From the NCBI GenBank assembly GCA_012735505.1, contig JAAYHE010000003.1:1-64000 (forward strand): a stretch of 64,000 bases of DNA, given 5' to 3'. The notes beneath the pieces were generated by a model. It was given only the letters and a program-made list of their open reading frames with translations, was not told the origin of the DNA and searched no databases. The DNA is from Bacillota bacterium (lineage in GTDB: Bacteria; Bacillota; UBA994; UBA5500). Positions 19,161-30,258 of this stretch are shown here, in pieces (the first letter of the stretch is position 1; the number at the start of each line of letters is the position of its first letter). A program made the position numbers and the translations under genes.

Positions 19161-21128
19161 TTAGGCTGTTCGGGCTCGGCGGCGCCGCAGCCAAAAGACC
19201 AGTAAGGCGAGGACAGCTATCACAAACAGGGCGGGCACCAGCCAGATAGGCAATGTTCTTACTACTACTATGCGGTCACTAGTAGCCGAGTAATAGGTTG
19301 GCATTTCTGGCAGCCCGGTGCTGCCCGGCTCTTGGCTTACGGCATATTCGAGCACAGCCTGCCAGACCTTATATTCTTGTCCGTCGCGGTAGACGATGCA
19401 GTCGTCAACTTCTACCGGGTTGCCCTGCTTATCTTTCATGACGAGTCCGAGGCTAGGTAAAACTTCGCCCACCATAGGCAGGAAGGCGGCTAGATAATAG
19501 TCGGAAACAACGTGATAAAGCTGTTGGTCGCCTCGTTTTAAAGGAGCCCAACTGCTATCAGCCTGCTGTACACCACTGCCTGTATAGCGTTCCGCTTTGA
19601 CCACTGCCCTACCGGTAGGGATGGGCAGGTTCTTGATGGGAATGGTAGCCAAGATAGCTCGGGTCGGGTCATATTCCATGCGTAAACCAGACGTCTGCAG
19701 GAAAAAGGCGTTACCTTGCAACTGGGGTAAAAGGGCAGTGATTTCCAGAATTCGGCGCACTTCCTCGCCGGTGAAATAGATTGAAACCAGAGGGTAACCC
19801 GGCTGTTCATCGGGTCCGAGCCCCATGCCAACTTGATTGACCAAGTCAAATAAGGTCACTTGCCCTTCCCGCCCTGTCAGGGTGCCGGGTTCGAGCCCGC
19901 CCCGGATAACGCCGTTGGCTTGGAAAGCAAAATCTACTTTTTCACCGGTTACCTTTTCACCCATCAGGCGCATAGCGTCGGTCACGAAATTACCGAAAGG
20001 TGTTTCGGTAAACTTAGGCTTGTTGTCCACCGGAAAATCCGTATGTAGAATAACTTGGCTCATGTTCTGGAAGCGACCAGCGCTGAGCCGATTTAAGAAA
20101 GTGTCGAGTTCTTGCGCCCAATCGTCAACCTGGGACTTATACCCAGTATCAAAAGGTACGCTGGTGTCTAACGGGAGCAAATAGGGTTGCCCGCTGCTTT
20201 CGTTCCGCAAACTAACCTTGCCAGTTTCTTGATCATAGGCCAGCTCGAGCAAGCCCAAGTGAGACAGCTGGCTGCCGGCTTGTGCGATGATGGTATCGCC
20301 TACGCGCAGGGGCTGGTCTAGGGTCTTATGGGTGTGTCCGCCGATGATGACATCGATACCTGGCACTGCTTGTGCCAGCAGCGTATCTTCTATTTCGCCG
20401 CTATGGGAAATGGCCACGATTACATCAGCCTCGGCTGCCTTTAGTTCGGCCACTGCCTGTTCAGCGGCGGCTAGCGGGTCGGTGAAGGTGACGGGGGTGG
20501 CATAGGGTGTAAAGTTAGTAGCGTCTTTTCCTAAGATGCCAAAAAAGCCGATGCGTAACCCGTTATCTAATGTCTTCACCCAGGTGGATTGGATGCCTAC
20601 ATGCGCTAGGGGATGGTCGTTGGGAATATTGGCGTTGCTAGCTACAATTGGCATCTTACTCGCCGCTTCGGGGTAGCCGGCTGCCTGAAAATAACGAGCT
20701 AGCCCGTCGGAACCAAAGTCGAATTCGTGGTTACCGAGGGTGATTAGGTCGTAACCGAGGGAAAGCATAAGTTGTAGTTCGGGAGCCTGTTGGTTGAGGG
20801 CCAGCCAAGCAAAAGGAGAACCGGTCAGGTAATCACCGGCCGAAAGAAGTAATACTGGCTCTCCGACCGCCTGCTTAGCAGCCCGAATCCTATTTACAGC
20901 ACTAGCTAGACGGGCAAAGCTACCGGCGGCGCCTGTAGCGCCACTAGGGTCATAATCGATCAAGGGTAAAGGTAGCAGGGCGGAATGTTCATCGTTGGTG
21001 TGTAGAATGGTGAAAAACAGTTCGCGGGCTGCAGTTTCGGCTCTAACTGGTGAGGCGGTCAGGATGCTGTTCACCACCAGCAGTAAACCTAGGGCTGCAG
21101 CCAGGAAGCGTTGCATTACTCTTTGCAT
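19161..21128 (-). CDS. Bifunctional metallophosphatase/5'-nucleotidase, secreted and C-terminally anchored
   Basis: Signal peptide; ILHTNDEHSALLP; LGNHEFDFGSDGLARYF; IIGGHTHK; C-terminal TM + RRRRAR. Confidence 0.93.
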   Translation of the reverse strand: MQRVMQRFLAAALGLLLVVNSILTASPVRAETAARELFFTILHTNDEHSALLPLPLIDYDPSGATGAAGSFARLASAVNRIRAAKQAVGEPVLLLSAGDYLTGSPFAWLALNQQAPELQLMLSLGYDLITLGNHEFDFGSDGLARYFQAAGYPEAASKMPIVASNANIPNDHPLAHVGIQSTWVKTLDNGLRIGFFGILGKDATNFTPYATPVTFTDPLAAAEQAVAELKAAEADVIVAISHSGEIEDTLLAQAVPGIDVIIGGHTHKTLDQPLRVGDTIIAQAGSQLSHLGLLELAYDQETGKVSLRNESSGQPYLLPLDTSVPFDTGYKSQVDDWAQELDTFLNRLSAGRFQNMSQVILHTDFPVDNKPKFTETPFGNFVTDAMRLMGEKVTGEKVDFAFQANGVIRGGLEPGTLTGREGQVTLFDLVNQVGMGLGPDEQPGYPLVSIYFTGEEVRRILEITALLPQLQGNAFFLQTSGLRMEYDPTRAILATIPIKNLPIPTGRAVVKAERYTGSGVQQADSSWAPLKRGDQQLYHVVSDYYLAAFLPMVGEVLPSLGLVMKDKQGNPVEVDDCIVYRDGQEYKVWQAVLEYAVSQEPGSTGLPEMPTYYSATSDRIVVVRTLPIWLVPALFVIAVLALLVFWLRRRRARTA

Positions 21129-21328
21129 AGGATACCCCCCTCTAACTGGTCGTTGCTAGGCAACCATCACTTTCTCTGTTATATTCGCCTAGCTTGGAGG
21201 TTTACCTTCCCGGGAGGGCGAGCACACCCTCCCTCTGATCTCTTTTGCCCCTTTGTCTTGCGGACAGGCAGAAGCTTGGCAGGCTTGGCATAAAGATAAA
21301 ATGGCAGGACAAGGAAGGGGGAGATCGC

Positions 21329-22375
21329 TTGAGAGAAGAAAGAGTAGTGTTAGCTCAACCTGTTGATTGGGCTTTTTGGTTGCTATTAGCCCTGCTGTTA
21401 GGTGCCCCTATAGTGGGTAGGCCTTGGTTAGAAGGAGTCAGCTGGTCGGGCTACCTACAGGGTTTCACTATGATGTTTATCAGTATATTGTTAGAGGCTG
21501 TACCGTTTGTTTTGTTAGGTGCCTTGCTTTCATCTATGATTCACATCTATCTGCAGGAAGATGTCGTGGCCCGCATGTTACCCAGAAGCCACTGGCTAGG
21601 CCTAGCCAGTGCCGCCTTATTCGGATTTCTCTTTCCGGTTTGCGAATGTGCCATTGTACCGATAACACGCGGGCTCGTGCGTAAAGGAGTACCAGTAGGC
21701 ATGGCAACAGCCTTCCTATTAGCCGTGCCCATCGTCAACCCCATCGTGCTGACGTCTACCTACTATGCTTTTGGCGGTGCGTGGGGAGTAGTTCTCCTAC
21801 GAGGCGTGTGCGGTTTCTTGGTGGCTGTTTTCGTTGGTCATTATTCGGGCCGACTTTACCAGCGTTACAACCCGTTACGCACAGTTGGCTTTTACGAAGT
21901 GCAAGATTGTGACTGTGGTCATGTGCATGCGCATGGACCGGTGGCAGGCGGGGCTGGGCATACACTGAGCCAAGCCTTGCTTGGGCTTTTGCAGCATACG
22001 CGTGATGAATTCTTTGAGGTCGGCCGCTTTTTGATCCTGGGGGCTGCCTTGTCGGCAGGCCTACAAACTCTGGTCCCGCGCCAGTGGCTGCTATCGCTGG
22101 GCCAACATAGCCTGCTGTCTATCTTAGCCATGATGGCTCTGGCCTACTTCCTTTCTCTCTGCTCGGAAGCAGATGCTTTTATTGCCCGTACTTTTGTGGG
22201 GCAATTTTCCAGCGGGTCGATCTTGGCGTTTCTGGTGCTGGGCCCGATGCTGGATCTGAAGGGTACGCTATTGCTCTCAGGCGCTTTCGAAGGACGCTTT
22301 GTGCGCCAATTAGCCATGACAGTGACTTTAGCAGTGCTAGGCGTAGGGCTTTTGGCCAACGCCTTCCATTTATAA
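21329..22375 (+). CDS. Permease, UPF0718/DUF318 (YraQ-like)
   Basis: LGFLFPVCECAIVPITRGLVRKGVPVGMATAFLLAVPIVNPIVLTSTYYAFG; TTG start 21329 after AAGGGGGAG RBS. Confidence 0.9.
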   Translation: MREERVVLAQPVDWAFWLLLALLLGAPIVGRPWLEGVSWSGYLQGFTMMFISILLEAVPFVLLGALLSSMIHIYLQEDVVARMLPRSHWLGLASAALFGFLFPVCECAIVPITRGLVRKGVPVGMATAFLLAVPIVNPIVLTSTYYAFGGAWGVVLLRGVCGFLVAVFVGHYSGRLYQRYNPLRTVGFYEVQDCDCGHVHAHGPVAGGAGHTLSQALLGLLQHTRDEFFEVGRFLILGAALSAGLQTLVPRQWLLSLGQHSLLSILAMMALAYFLSLCSEADAFIARTFVGQFSSGSILAFLVLGPMLDLKGTLLLSGAFEGRFVRQLAMTVTLAVLGVGLLANAFHL

Positions 22376-22387
22376 GGGGGCGGTCCA

Positions 22388-23137
22388 ATGCGGGGCTTAA
22401 GTTCGGGTGCTTTCATGTGGATGTTGACCTTACTCCTTAGTGCGGCTGCATTATGCTATCTGTTTTGGAGTGGTCAGTTGGCTTTCTATGTGCATCCTCG
22501 CATCAGAGGTGCTCTAGCTGTGGCAACTGCTCTAATTGCGCTGTTGGGTGGAGTTAGCTTGTGGGATTTACGTCAGCGGGCAGGTTTCCGCGTAAGTTGG
22601 GTTCATGCCCTATTTCTTATGCCTCTGATTCTCGCCCTCTGCTGCCCACCACAAATGCTGTCGCCCGAAGTGATTTCCCAAAAAGGGTTGATGGGTGTAT
22701 TGCGAGGGCATATTAATACCTGCGCTTCTCTGCATGGCCCAGCTCCGGTGTTTGCTCCCGAGCAGACTATTATTATCTCGGAAGAGAATTTCTTGGCCAT
22801 GATGGAAGCCTTGTGGGAAGAACCTGACCAATACGTAGGGCGAGAGGTAGAAATGCTCGGGTTCTACTACGAGGACCCGACCCTGGGCCCCGATGACTTT
22901 GTCTTGGCTCGACTAGTTATGACCTGCTGCGCTGCTGATGCAGAAGTAGCTGGCCTCTTATGCCGCTATCCGGGGCGGGGTCAATTGGTGCCTGGCCAGT
23001 GGGTGTTAGTGCGCGGGCGCTTGGCTCAAATGCCCTATTACAATGTTGCCCACCATACCGTCAATAACATGCCTTATATAGAAGTAACTAGTTTATCTCC
23101 TAGCCCAAAACCTGCTCAGGAATATATTTACCCTTAG
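22388..23137 (+). CDS. TIGR03943 family putative permease subunit (YcgQ-like)
   Basis: Adjacent to UPF0718 permease; FYVHPRIRGALAVATALIALLGG; VGREVEMLGFYYEDPTLGPDDFVLARLVMTCCAADA. Confidence 0.88.
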   Translation: MRGLSSGAFMWMLTLLLSAAALCYLFWSGQLAFYVHPRIRGALAVATALIALLGGVSLWDLRQRAGFRVSWVHALFLMPLILALCCPPQMLSPEVISQKGLMGVLRGHINTCASLHGPAPVFAPEQTIIISEENFLAMMEALWEEPDQYVGREVEMLGFYYEDPTLGPDDFVLARLVMTCCAADAEVAGLLCRYPGRGQLVPGQWVLVRGRLAQMPYYNVAHHTVNNMPYIEVTSLSPSPKPAQEYIYP

Positions 23138-23238
23138 GTTGAGGCAGGTGAGCATGTAAGCAGGACTTACGCAGGCTTGGCGCGAAGCAGTTAGCAAGGG
23201 TTTACAACCCTAATTCTCAGTAAAGGAGTTTTGGCAAC

Positions 23239-24840
23239 ATGATTAACCAACTTACTGCCGAACAACAACTGCAGATAGACAGCATTTTTGCCCAATGGAA
23301 TCAGCCTGGCTCACCTGGCTGCGCTCTAGCCATCACCCTAGATGATGAAATTGTCTATGAGCGTGGTTATGGCTATGCCCAGCTGGAATACGACATTCCC
23401 ATCACTCCGGAAACTATCTTTCATGTAGCTTCTGTATCCAAGCAGTTTACAGCTATGGCAATCGCCTTACTGGCTGCTGAGGGTTTGGTAGATCTAGATG
23501 CTAACGTACGCCAATACGTGCCAGAGCTATATGAGTTTGACTACCCGGTCACAGTGCGGCAGCTTGTACACCACACCAGCGGCCTGCGGGATCAGTGGGA
23601 ACTCTTAATGGTGGCCGGTTGGCGCTTGGATGACGTGATTACAAAAGAACATCTCATGAAAATGATCATGCGCCAGCGCGAGCTAAATTTTGTGCCCGGC
23701 TCCGAATACCTCTATAGCAATACGGGGTATACGCTGATGGCTGAAATAGTAGAGCGAGTCGCGGGACAGACGCTGCGCCAGTTTGCAGCTGAGCGCATAT
23801 TCCAACCCCTAGGCATGCATGACACCCATTTTCACGATGATCACGAGGAAATTGTCAAGAACCGCGCCTATTCCTATGCGCCTAGGTTGGCAGGAGGTTG
23901 GCATAAGAGTGTACTCAGCTATGCTAATGTTGGTGCGACCAGTTTGTTCACGACGGTCCGCGATTTGAGCCAATGGCTGGCCAACTTTAGCCATGCGCGA
24001 GTGGGTGGTAATGAAGTAATAGAACAGATGCACCAGCGTTATGTGCTCAACAATGGTGAAACCATCCCCTACGGTTTCGGCCTTATGTTTGCCGAATATA
24101 AGGGTTGGCAGGAAATAGGACATTCGGGTGCCGATGCCGGCTTCCGCAGCTGGTGCGGCCGGATCGAACCCCATGGCCTAGGAATTGTGGTATTATCTAA
24201 TTGCTCTACGGCGGTGCCCCGCGAGCTAGCGCGACGGGTAGCGGATGTCATGCTAGCCGATAAAGAAGTTAAAGTCGTGGAGGCGGCCGAGCCGCACGCC
24301 CAGTTGTGCCCAGCCGATTGTGCAGGGGCCTACTTGGTGCAGTATTTGGGCCAGCAACTTTTAATCACAGTAAAAGACGGCGGTCTTTATGCCCAATTAG
24401 AGGAGGCTGATGTGCCGGAGCTGCTGCAGCCCTTAGATGAAAGCAGCTACAAGGCTACCGTGAGTGGAGCCAAGATCACCTTTAATCGCGACGAGGCTGG
24501 CCAAGTCAACGGCTGTACCTGGCAGCAACAGGGCATCAATATGGCCGGCAAAAAGATGCCCGATTATCAGCTCAGTGCTAGGGAGCTAGCCGAATACGTC
24601 GGCCGCTACTATAGCCCCGAGTTAGATACCACTTACCGCCTGGAGGTACGTGATGACGAGTTAGTCGTTTCCTTCCAACGCCACCCTGATGTAGTCTTGG
24701 TTCCCTGGGGTACTGACCATTTTGTGCGCCAGCGCACGCCTGCGACCGAGTTCAAGTTCATGCGGGAGGCAGGTGAGATCGTCGGGTTCCGGCTCAGTGG
24801 GGGTCGCATCCGTAACGTGTGGTTTAGACGGACTTTGTAA
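23239..24840 (+). CDS. Serine hydrolase, beta-lactamase/AmpC-like (PF00144)
   Basis: FHVASVSKQFTAMAIALLA (SxxK); YSNTGY (YxN); HSGADAGFRS. Confidence 0.93.
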   Translation: MINQLTAEQQLQIDSIFAQWNQPGSPGCALAITLDDEIVYERGYGYAQLEYDIPITPETIFHVASVSKQFTAMAIALLAAEGLVDLDANVRQYVPELYEFDYPVTVRQLVHHTSGLRDQWELLMVAGWRLDDVITKEHLMKMIMRQRELNFVPGSEYLYSNTGYTLMAEIVERVAGQTLRQFAAERIFQPLGMHDTHFHDDHEEIVKNRAYSYAPRLAGGWHKSVLSYANVGATSLFTTVRDLSQWLANFSHARVGGNEVIEQMHQRYVLNNGETIPYGFGLMFAEYKGWQEIGHSGADAGFRSWCGRIEPHGLGIVVLSNCSTAVPRELARRVADVMLADKEVKVVEAAEPHAQLCPADCAGAYLVQYLGQQLLITVKDGGLYAQLEEADVPELLQPLDESSYKATVSGAKITFNRDEAGQVNGCTWQQQGINMAGKKMPDYQLSARELAEYVGRYYSPELDTTYRLEVRDDELVVSFQRHPDVVLVPWGTDHFVRQRTPATEFKFMREAGEIVGFRLSGGRIRNVWFRRTL

Positions 24841-24945
24841 ACACTGGCCCTGGGTTTGCTTCCAGGCAAAACCCAGGGCATAATTCTAGCCTTGTTATGG
24901 TGTTGGGAATAGATTGTTATTACTAATAGAGATGGGTGAATGTGA

Positions 24946-25545
24946 TTGGGTGAAAAAACGTATGATCGAGCGCTACGTATTAAAACAATGGGCCTACGCG
25001 AGTGGCGAGATCATACGGTCGAATATAATCGTTATGAGGCTACGCCTTATGAGGCCCTAGATTTGTTATTCAAGCACTATAAGATAGAGAAGACAGACCA
25101 AGTAGTCGACTTTGGCTGTGGCCGAGGTCGGGTAGTCTTTTATATTCATAACCGCTTTCAGGTGCCGGTTACAGGCATTGAAGTTAATGAGCTAACCTAT
25201 GAAGAGGCACTACAAAACAAGGCTAGATACAGACAAAGGGCTCAGCATATCAAAGCTCCGATTCGTTTTGAATTTGGCTTGGCCGAACACTATCAGGTGC
25301 GCCCCGAAGATAACGTATTCTACTTTTTTAACCCCTTCTCCGCTAAAACCTTTAACAAGGTAGTTAAGAACATCGTGCGTTCTGCCCAAGAGGTTGAGCG
25401 CACGATGGATATTATTTTGTATTACCCCTTGCCCAAGTTCAAAATGATTATGCAACAGAATACCCCCTTTAGACTGATCAACAAAGTGAGGATGCCTAGA
25501 GCAAAAGACAAAGCCGAGAAGTTCTTGATTTATAGGTACCCATAA
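24946..25545 (+). CDS. Class I SAM-dependent methyltransferase
   Basis: TDQVVDFGCGRGRVVFYIHNRFQVPVTGIEVNEL; DNVFYFFNPFS. Confidence 0.85.
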   Translation: MGEKTYDRALRIKTMGLREWRDHTVEYNRYEATPYEALDLLFKHYKIEKTDQVVDFGCGRGRVVFYIHNRFQVPVTGIEVNELTYEEALQNKARYRQRAQHIKAPIRFEFGLAEHYQVRPEDNVFYFFNPFSAKTFNKVVKNIVRSAQEVERTMDIILYYPLPKFKMIMQQNTPFRLINKVRMPRAKDKAEKFLIYRYP

Positions 25546-25674
25546 GCGATCATAGAGAAGCAGAAGAGGTACCGTTTTAATCAGGCCCAAAGCATTCTCG
25601 TTCTTTGCCAGTCCGTCAGGTGCTTGACTTCCTCCTAGTGGCCTGTTAAAATTTAGCCAATTGAATAGGAGGCG

Positions 25675-25882
25675 TTGATAAGGAGGCTATTCTCAGTGCA
25701 TTTGCCGAAGCGAGCTAGGGAGGGTGGAAGCCTAGCGGCAGGTGGGGAATAGATGGCGCCTTGGAGCCTTATTTGTAATCAAGGTGGGCCCGATTAGCGG
25801 AAGCAAGGCGGGTCAATAAGGGTGGAACCGCGGAAGCACAGGCCTTTCGTCCCTTTAGGGATGCAAGGCCTGTTTATTTTTG
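25675..25882 (+). promoter_or_regulatory. T-box riboswitch (Gly) upstream of glycyl-tRNA synthetase
   Basis: Canonical T-box GGGTGGAACCGCGG; terminator ACAGGCCTT...AAGGCCTGTTTATTTTT; putative GGC specifier at 25756-25758. Confidence 0.93.
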
Positions 25883-25899
25883 TGTAAGGAGTGGTTGTT

Positions 25900-27288
25900 A
25901 TGGCAGTACGAGTGACTATGGAAAAGCTAGTTGCATTATGTAAATCACGGGGTTTCATTTTTCCCGGTTCGGAGATTTATGGCGGCTTGGCCAACACCTG
26001 GGATTATGGCCCTCTAGGTGTGGAGCTAAAAAACAACATCAAGCAAGCTTGGTGGAAGAAGTTTGTGCAGGAATCACCCTATAATGTAGGTCTCGATGCT
26101 TCCATCCTTATGAATCCGCAAACCTGGGTCGCCTCGGGTCATTTAAGCAATTTTGCCGACCCCCTCTTAGATTGCCGGGAGTGCCGGGCACGCTATCGGG
26201 CTGATCACCTGATTGAAGATTGGGCTGCTACAAGCGGCGAAACTGTTCAGGTTGAAGGCCTCGATAACCAGGCGCTGAAAGCCATTATCGACGCTAACGG
26301 TATTGCCTGCCCCAAGTGTGGCCAGGTCAACTTTACCGATATTCGCCATTTTAACCTGATGTTCAAGACTTTCCAGGGTGTTACTGAAGATTCCCAGGCA
26401 GAAGTCTACCTGCGGCCAGAAACAGCCCAAGGTATTTTCGTTAACTTTAAACATATTCAGCGTACGACCCGCAAGAAACTCCCCTTCGGTGTAGCCCAGA
26501 TTGGTAAGGCCTTTCGTAATGAAATTACGCCGGGTAACTTTGTTTTCCGTACCCGCGAATTCGAGCAGATGGAGCTAGAGTTTTTCTGCAAACCAGAGGA
26601 AGCTCTAGACTGGTTCGAATATTGGCGTGCCTTCTGCAAAGATTGGCTCCTAAATTTAGGGCTGCGGGAGGAGAATTTGCGTCTGCGCGATCACGCCCCG
26701 GAAGAACTCTCCCACTATAGCCGAGCTACCACCGACTTCGAATATCGCTTCCCCTTCGGTTGGGGCGAGTTATGGGGTGTGGCTGATCGCACCGACTATG
26801 ATCTTAAGGCGCACCAGGCTACGTCGGGTGAAGACATGAGCTACCTCGACCCGGAAACTAACGAGCGGTATGTTCCTTACTGCATCGAACCTTCGGTAGG
26901 TGTAGAACGGCTGCTCTTAGCTTTTCTCGCCGACGCCTATGAAGAAGAAGAACTTGGCAACGGCGATGTTCGCAACGTGTTGCATTTCCATCCGGCCTTA
27001 GCGCCCTATAAGGTTGCGGTGCTGCCTTTAAGCAAAAAGCTTAGCCAACCGGCTAATGAGGTTTATGACCTCTTGCGGCCCCATTTCACTTGTGACTACG
27101 ATGAAACTGGCAGTATCGGCAAGCGTTATCGCCGCCAAGACGAGATTGGTACGCCATTCTGTGTGACTTTCGACTTTGACTCCTTAGAAGATAAGTCTGT
27201 CACCGTTCGCCATCGTGATACCATGGAACAGGTGCGCCTGCCCATCGATCAGCTGGTAGCCTATTTAGAGGAACGCGTGCGCTTCTAA
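25900..27288 (+). CDS. glyS: Glycyl-tRNA synthetase (dimeric, class II)
   Basis: [88 protein letters not shown]. Confidence 0.97.
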   Translation: MAVRVTMEKLVALCKSRGFIFPGSEIYGGLANTWDYGPLGVELKNNIKQAWWKKFVQESPYNVGLDASILMNPQTWVASGHLSNFADPLLDCRECRARYRADHLIEDWAATSGETVQVEGLDNQALKAIIDANGIACPKCGQVNFTDIRHFNLMFKTFQGVTEDSQAEVYLRPETAQGIFVNFKHIQRTTRKKLPFGVAQIGKAFRNEITPGNFVFRTREFEQMELEFFCKPEEALDWFEYWRAFCKDWLLNLGLREENLRLRDHAPEELSHYSRATTDFEYRFPFGWGELWGVADRTDYDLKAHQATSGEDMSYLDPETNERYVPYCIEPSVGVERLLLAFLADAYEEEELGNGDVRNVLHFHPALAPYKVAVLPLSKKLSQPANEVYDLLRPHFTCDYDETGSIGKRYRRQDEIGTPFCVTFDFDSLEDKSVTVRHRDTMEQVRLPIDQLVAYLEERVRF

Positions 27289-27299
27289 GTGGTGAGGTG

Positions 27300-27400
27300 A
27301 GGAGGCGCTCTTTTACGGCTCCCACGCGCTTTACGGATGACACGCACCGCCGCTTGAGTAACGCCTGCAGGCAACATGTAAGGCCTGGGGTCTGGTCGGC
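27300..27400 (-). repeat. Dispersed intergenic repeat family, truncated copy B (reverse orientation)
   Basis: Reverse complement contains AAGCGGCGGTGCGTGTCATCCGTAAAGCGCGTGGGAGCCGTAAAAGAGCG, matching copies A and C. Confidence 0.65.
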
Positions 27401-27467
27401 TGAGCAGGGATTTGGCCTCGGCATTGCGAAGTAATATGCATACTTCTTAGAGAAAGGACTAAATCTC

Positions 27468-28310
27468 TTGAGTTTACAATTCTGTTCCTTTGCTAGCAGT
27501 AGCGCTGGCAACTGTTATTTCATTCAGAGTTCTGGGGGCACCAGCATCTTGGTAGATGCTGGTGTTCCTTTACGCCGTCTCGAACGCAATTTGCGTAGTA
27601 TTGGTGTTGATCCGAGGCAGTTACAAGGCATTTTTCTGACCCACGCCCATCGCGATCATGTTGCTTCGTATTTAATAAAGAAACCTTTTGCCACTCGCTA
27701 TGATGTGCCTACTTATGCTAGCACTGGCACTTGGCGCGAGCTGCTTGCGCGGGGTTGTGGCGAGTTAAACCATGACCTCTGCCATCGCCTCGAGCCGGGT
27801 CAAAGTGTGCAGGTTGGCGGCCTGAGAGTTTATGCACATGCTAAGTCCCACGATGCGGCGGGGGCGGTCTGTTTCGAAATAAAAGGGCGGAAGGAGCGGC
27901 TGGCGGTCGTTACCGATCTAGGCTGTCTGGCCGATAGCTTGCTCACGGCGCTACAGGGATGCACCTACTACATCTTTGAAGCTAACCACGATGTGATTAT
28001 GGAACAACAATCGGCTCGCCCCTGGGTATTAAAGCAGCGCGTACTGAGCGCCCATGGTCATCTTTCCAACGAACAGGCTGCGGCCGCCTTGGCAATCTTA
28101 GCTGCAGACGCCAAAGGTATCTGGTTAGCCCATATCAGTGAAGAATGCAATTGCCCCGATCTTGCCTGCCGCGTGGTAGAAGCGGCCTTACAGCATGCTG
28201 GCCTTCGGGTACCTGTAATGACCTTGCCAGCCCGGGACCCCAGCCCTATCTATGGCAATAAGGATCAAGGGCAAGTGGTCCCCCTGCAATTATGGGATTT
28301 AGCAGATTGA
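27468..28310 (+). CDS. MBL-fold metallo-hydrolase (WalJ/YycJ-like)
   Basis: FASSSAGNCYFIQSSGGTSILVDAGVPLRRLERNLRSIGVDPRQLQGIFLTHAHRDHV; FEANHD; SAHGHLSN. Confidence 0.88.
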   Translation: MSLQFCSFASSSAGNCYFIQSSGGTSILVDAGVPLRRLERNLRSIGVDPRQLQGIFLTHAHRDHVASYLIKKPFATRYDVPTYASTGTWRELLARGCGELNHDLCHRLEPGQSVQVGGLRVYAHAKSHDAAGAVCFEIKGRKERLAVVTDLGCLADSLLTALQGCTYYIFEANHDVIMEQQSARPWVLKQRVLSAHGHLSNEQAAAALAILAADAKGIWLAHISEECNCPDLACRVVEAALQHAGLRVPVMTLPARDPSPIYGNKDQGQVVPLQLWDLAD

Positions 28311-28364
28311 GTTAACTAGGGTTAACAGTTTATAATTAACCTGATTTATGCGAGAGAATGGAGG

Positions 28365-30194
28365 TTGTTCAGTGTGAAGCAGCGCTATAAGTTGGCAGAA
28401 GTCACCGAACGCTTAGTAGCTGTGGCTATGGGGCGGGAGCCAGCTCAAGTCGTGATTAAAGGCGGGCGTTTGGTTAATGTTAATACTGGTGAGATCCAGC
28501 CCGACATGGATGTAGCCATAACGCATGGTCGAATCGCTTATGTCGGTCCTGATGCAAGCCACACTATCGGAGCCGATACCCAGATAATCGATGCTGCCGG
28601 ACGGTACATAGCCCCCGGCTTTATGGATGGCCACATTCATATCGAAAGCAGTATGCTTACGGTGCGCGAATATACTAAGGCAGTAGTACCTCGAGGTACT
28701 ACCACCGTGTTCATGGACCCTCATGAAATTGCCAATGTGCTTGGATTGTCAGGGATTGAGCTCATGATTGAGGAAAGTAAGCTGGTGCCCCTGCGGGTGT
28801 TCGTGGCTATGCCTTCCTGTGTTCCCGCTGCCCCTGGCTTCGAAGACGCCGGGGCAACTATCGGGCCTGAAGAAATACGTGAGGCTATGCAGTGGGAAGA
28901 GGTAGTAGGCCTGGGGGAGATGATGAACTTTCCTGGGGTGATCTATGGCGATGCAGCTATGCATGCCGAACTGCAAGCTACCCTAGAGGCCAATAAGACT
29001 ATAACAGGGCATTTTTCCCTGCCCGAAACAGGGAAATCTCTGGTGGCCTATGCTGCAGCAGGTATTCGCTGCGATCACGAATCGGTGCGCATGGAAGATG
29101 CTTTGGCTAAGATGCGCCTCGGCATGTATGCCCAGTTTAGGGAAGGTTCGGCCTGGCATGATGTAAAAGAGACCGCTCGCAGCATTACCGAACACAACAT
29201 TGATACCCGCTTTGCCACCCTAATTTCCGACGATACCCATCCACATACTTTGATCGAACAGGGGCATCTAGACCATATCGTGCGTCGTGCCATCGAAGAG
29301 GGAATCAATCCCATCACGGCAATTCAAATGGTGACTATTAACGTGGCCGAATGTTTCGGTATGAGCCGCGATTTGGGTAGCGTTTCGCCTGGCCGGTGGG
29401 CAGATATTCTGCTCTTATCAGACCTATCGCGGGTACAGGTCGATAAGGTCCTAATAAATGGTGAACTGGTAGCTGAGCAGGGGCGTATGTTGATAGAGCT
29501 ACCCGAATTTATCTACCCCGAGTTTGCTCGTCGGTCGGTGAATTTGCCGGCGGAACTGATGCCTGTAGACTTTGCTATCCCGACCAGCCACGCCGGCGCG
29601 ACCAGCGTCATTGCCCGGGTGATGCAGATTATCGAAGCCAAGGTAGGTACTATTAGTAAGCAGGCAGTGCTGGCGGTAGACGATGGCTTTGTGCAGCCCG
29701 ATATAGAGCAGGATATAGCTAAAGTTGCCGTAGTAGAGCGGCACCACCGTACCGGTACTATTGGGCTAGGTTTTGTGCAAGGCTTTGGCTTGCAGGGCGG
29801 TGCTGTTGCTTCCACGGTGGCCCACGATAGTCATAATTTGCTGATCGTGGGTACTAACGATGATGATATGGCACTGGCTGGCAATAAACTGGCCGAGGTC
29901 GGTGGCGGCATGATCGTGGTGCGCGACGGACAGGTTTTGGCGCTATTACCGCTACCGATTGCCGGTTTGATGTCAGACCAGCCGCTAGAGGAAGTTGCGG
30001 CAGCTGTAGCAGAGCTGGACAAGGCTTGGAAGGAGTTAGGCTGCGATTTGGTTTCGCCCTTTATGACTATGGCCTTGTTGGCTTTGGCTGTGTTGCCCGA
30101 GCTGCGCCTAACCAACCGGGGTTTAGTGGATACGGTAAATTTCGAGTTTGTAGACTTGATTGTCGCCGAGCACTTTGAGCAAGTTCAGGTGTGA
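28365..30194 (+). CDS. ade: Adenine deaminase
   Basis: VIKGGRLVNVNTGEIQPDMDVAI; APGFMDGHIHIESSMLTVREYTKAVVPRGTTTVFMDPHEIANVLG. Confidence 0.95.
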   Translation: MFSVKQRYKLAEVTERLVAVAMGREPAQVVIKGGRLVNVNTGEIQPDMDVAITHGRIAYVGPDASHTIGADTQIIDAAGRYIAPGFMDGHIHIESSMLTVREYTKAVVPRGTTTVFMDPHEIANVLGLSGIELMIEESKLVPLRVFVAMPSCVPAAPGFEDAGATIGPEEIREAMQWEEVVGLGEMMNFPGVIYGDAAMHAELQATLEANKTITGHFSLPETGKSLVAYAAAGIRCDHESVRMEDALAKMRLGMYAQFREGSAWHDVKETARSITEHNIDTRFATLISDDTHPHTLIEQGHLDHIVRRAIEEGINPITAIQMVTINVAECFGMSRDLGSVSPGRWADILLLSDLSRVQVDKVLINGELVAEQGRMLIELPEFIYPEFARRSVNLPAELMPVDFAIPTSHAGATSVIARVMQIIEAKVGTISKQAVLAVDDGFVQPDIEQDIAKVAVVERHHRTGTIGLGFVQGFGLQGGAVASTVAHDSHNLLIVGTNDDDMALAGNKLAEVGGGMIVVRDGQVLALLPLPIAGLMSDQPLEEVAAAVAELDKAWKELGCDLVSPFMTMALLALAVLPELRLTNRGLVDTVNFEFVDLIVAEHFEQVQV

Positions 30195-30258
30195 TCTTAC
30201 AGGTTTTATCAAGACAGCAAGCCCGCTGCGAATAAGGCAGCGGGCCTTTGTGGTTCAT

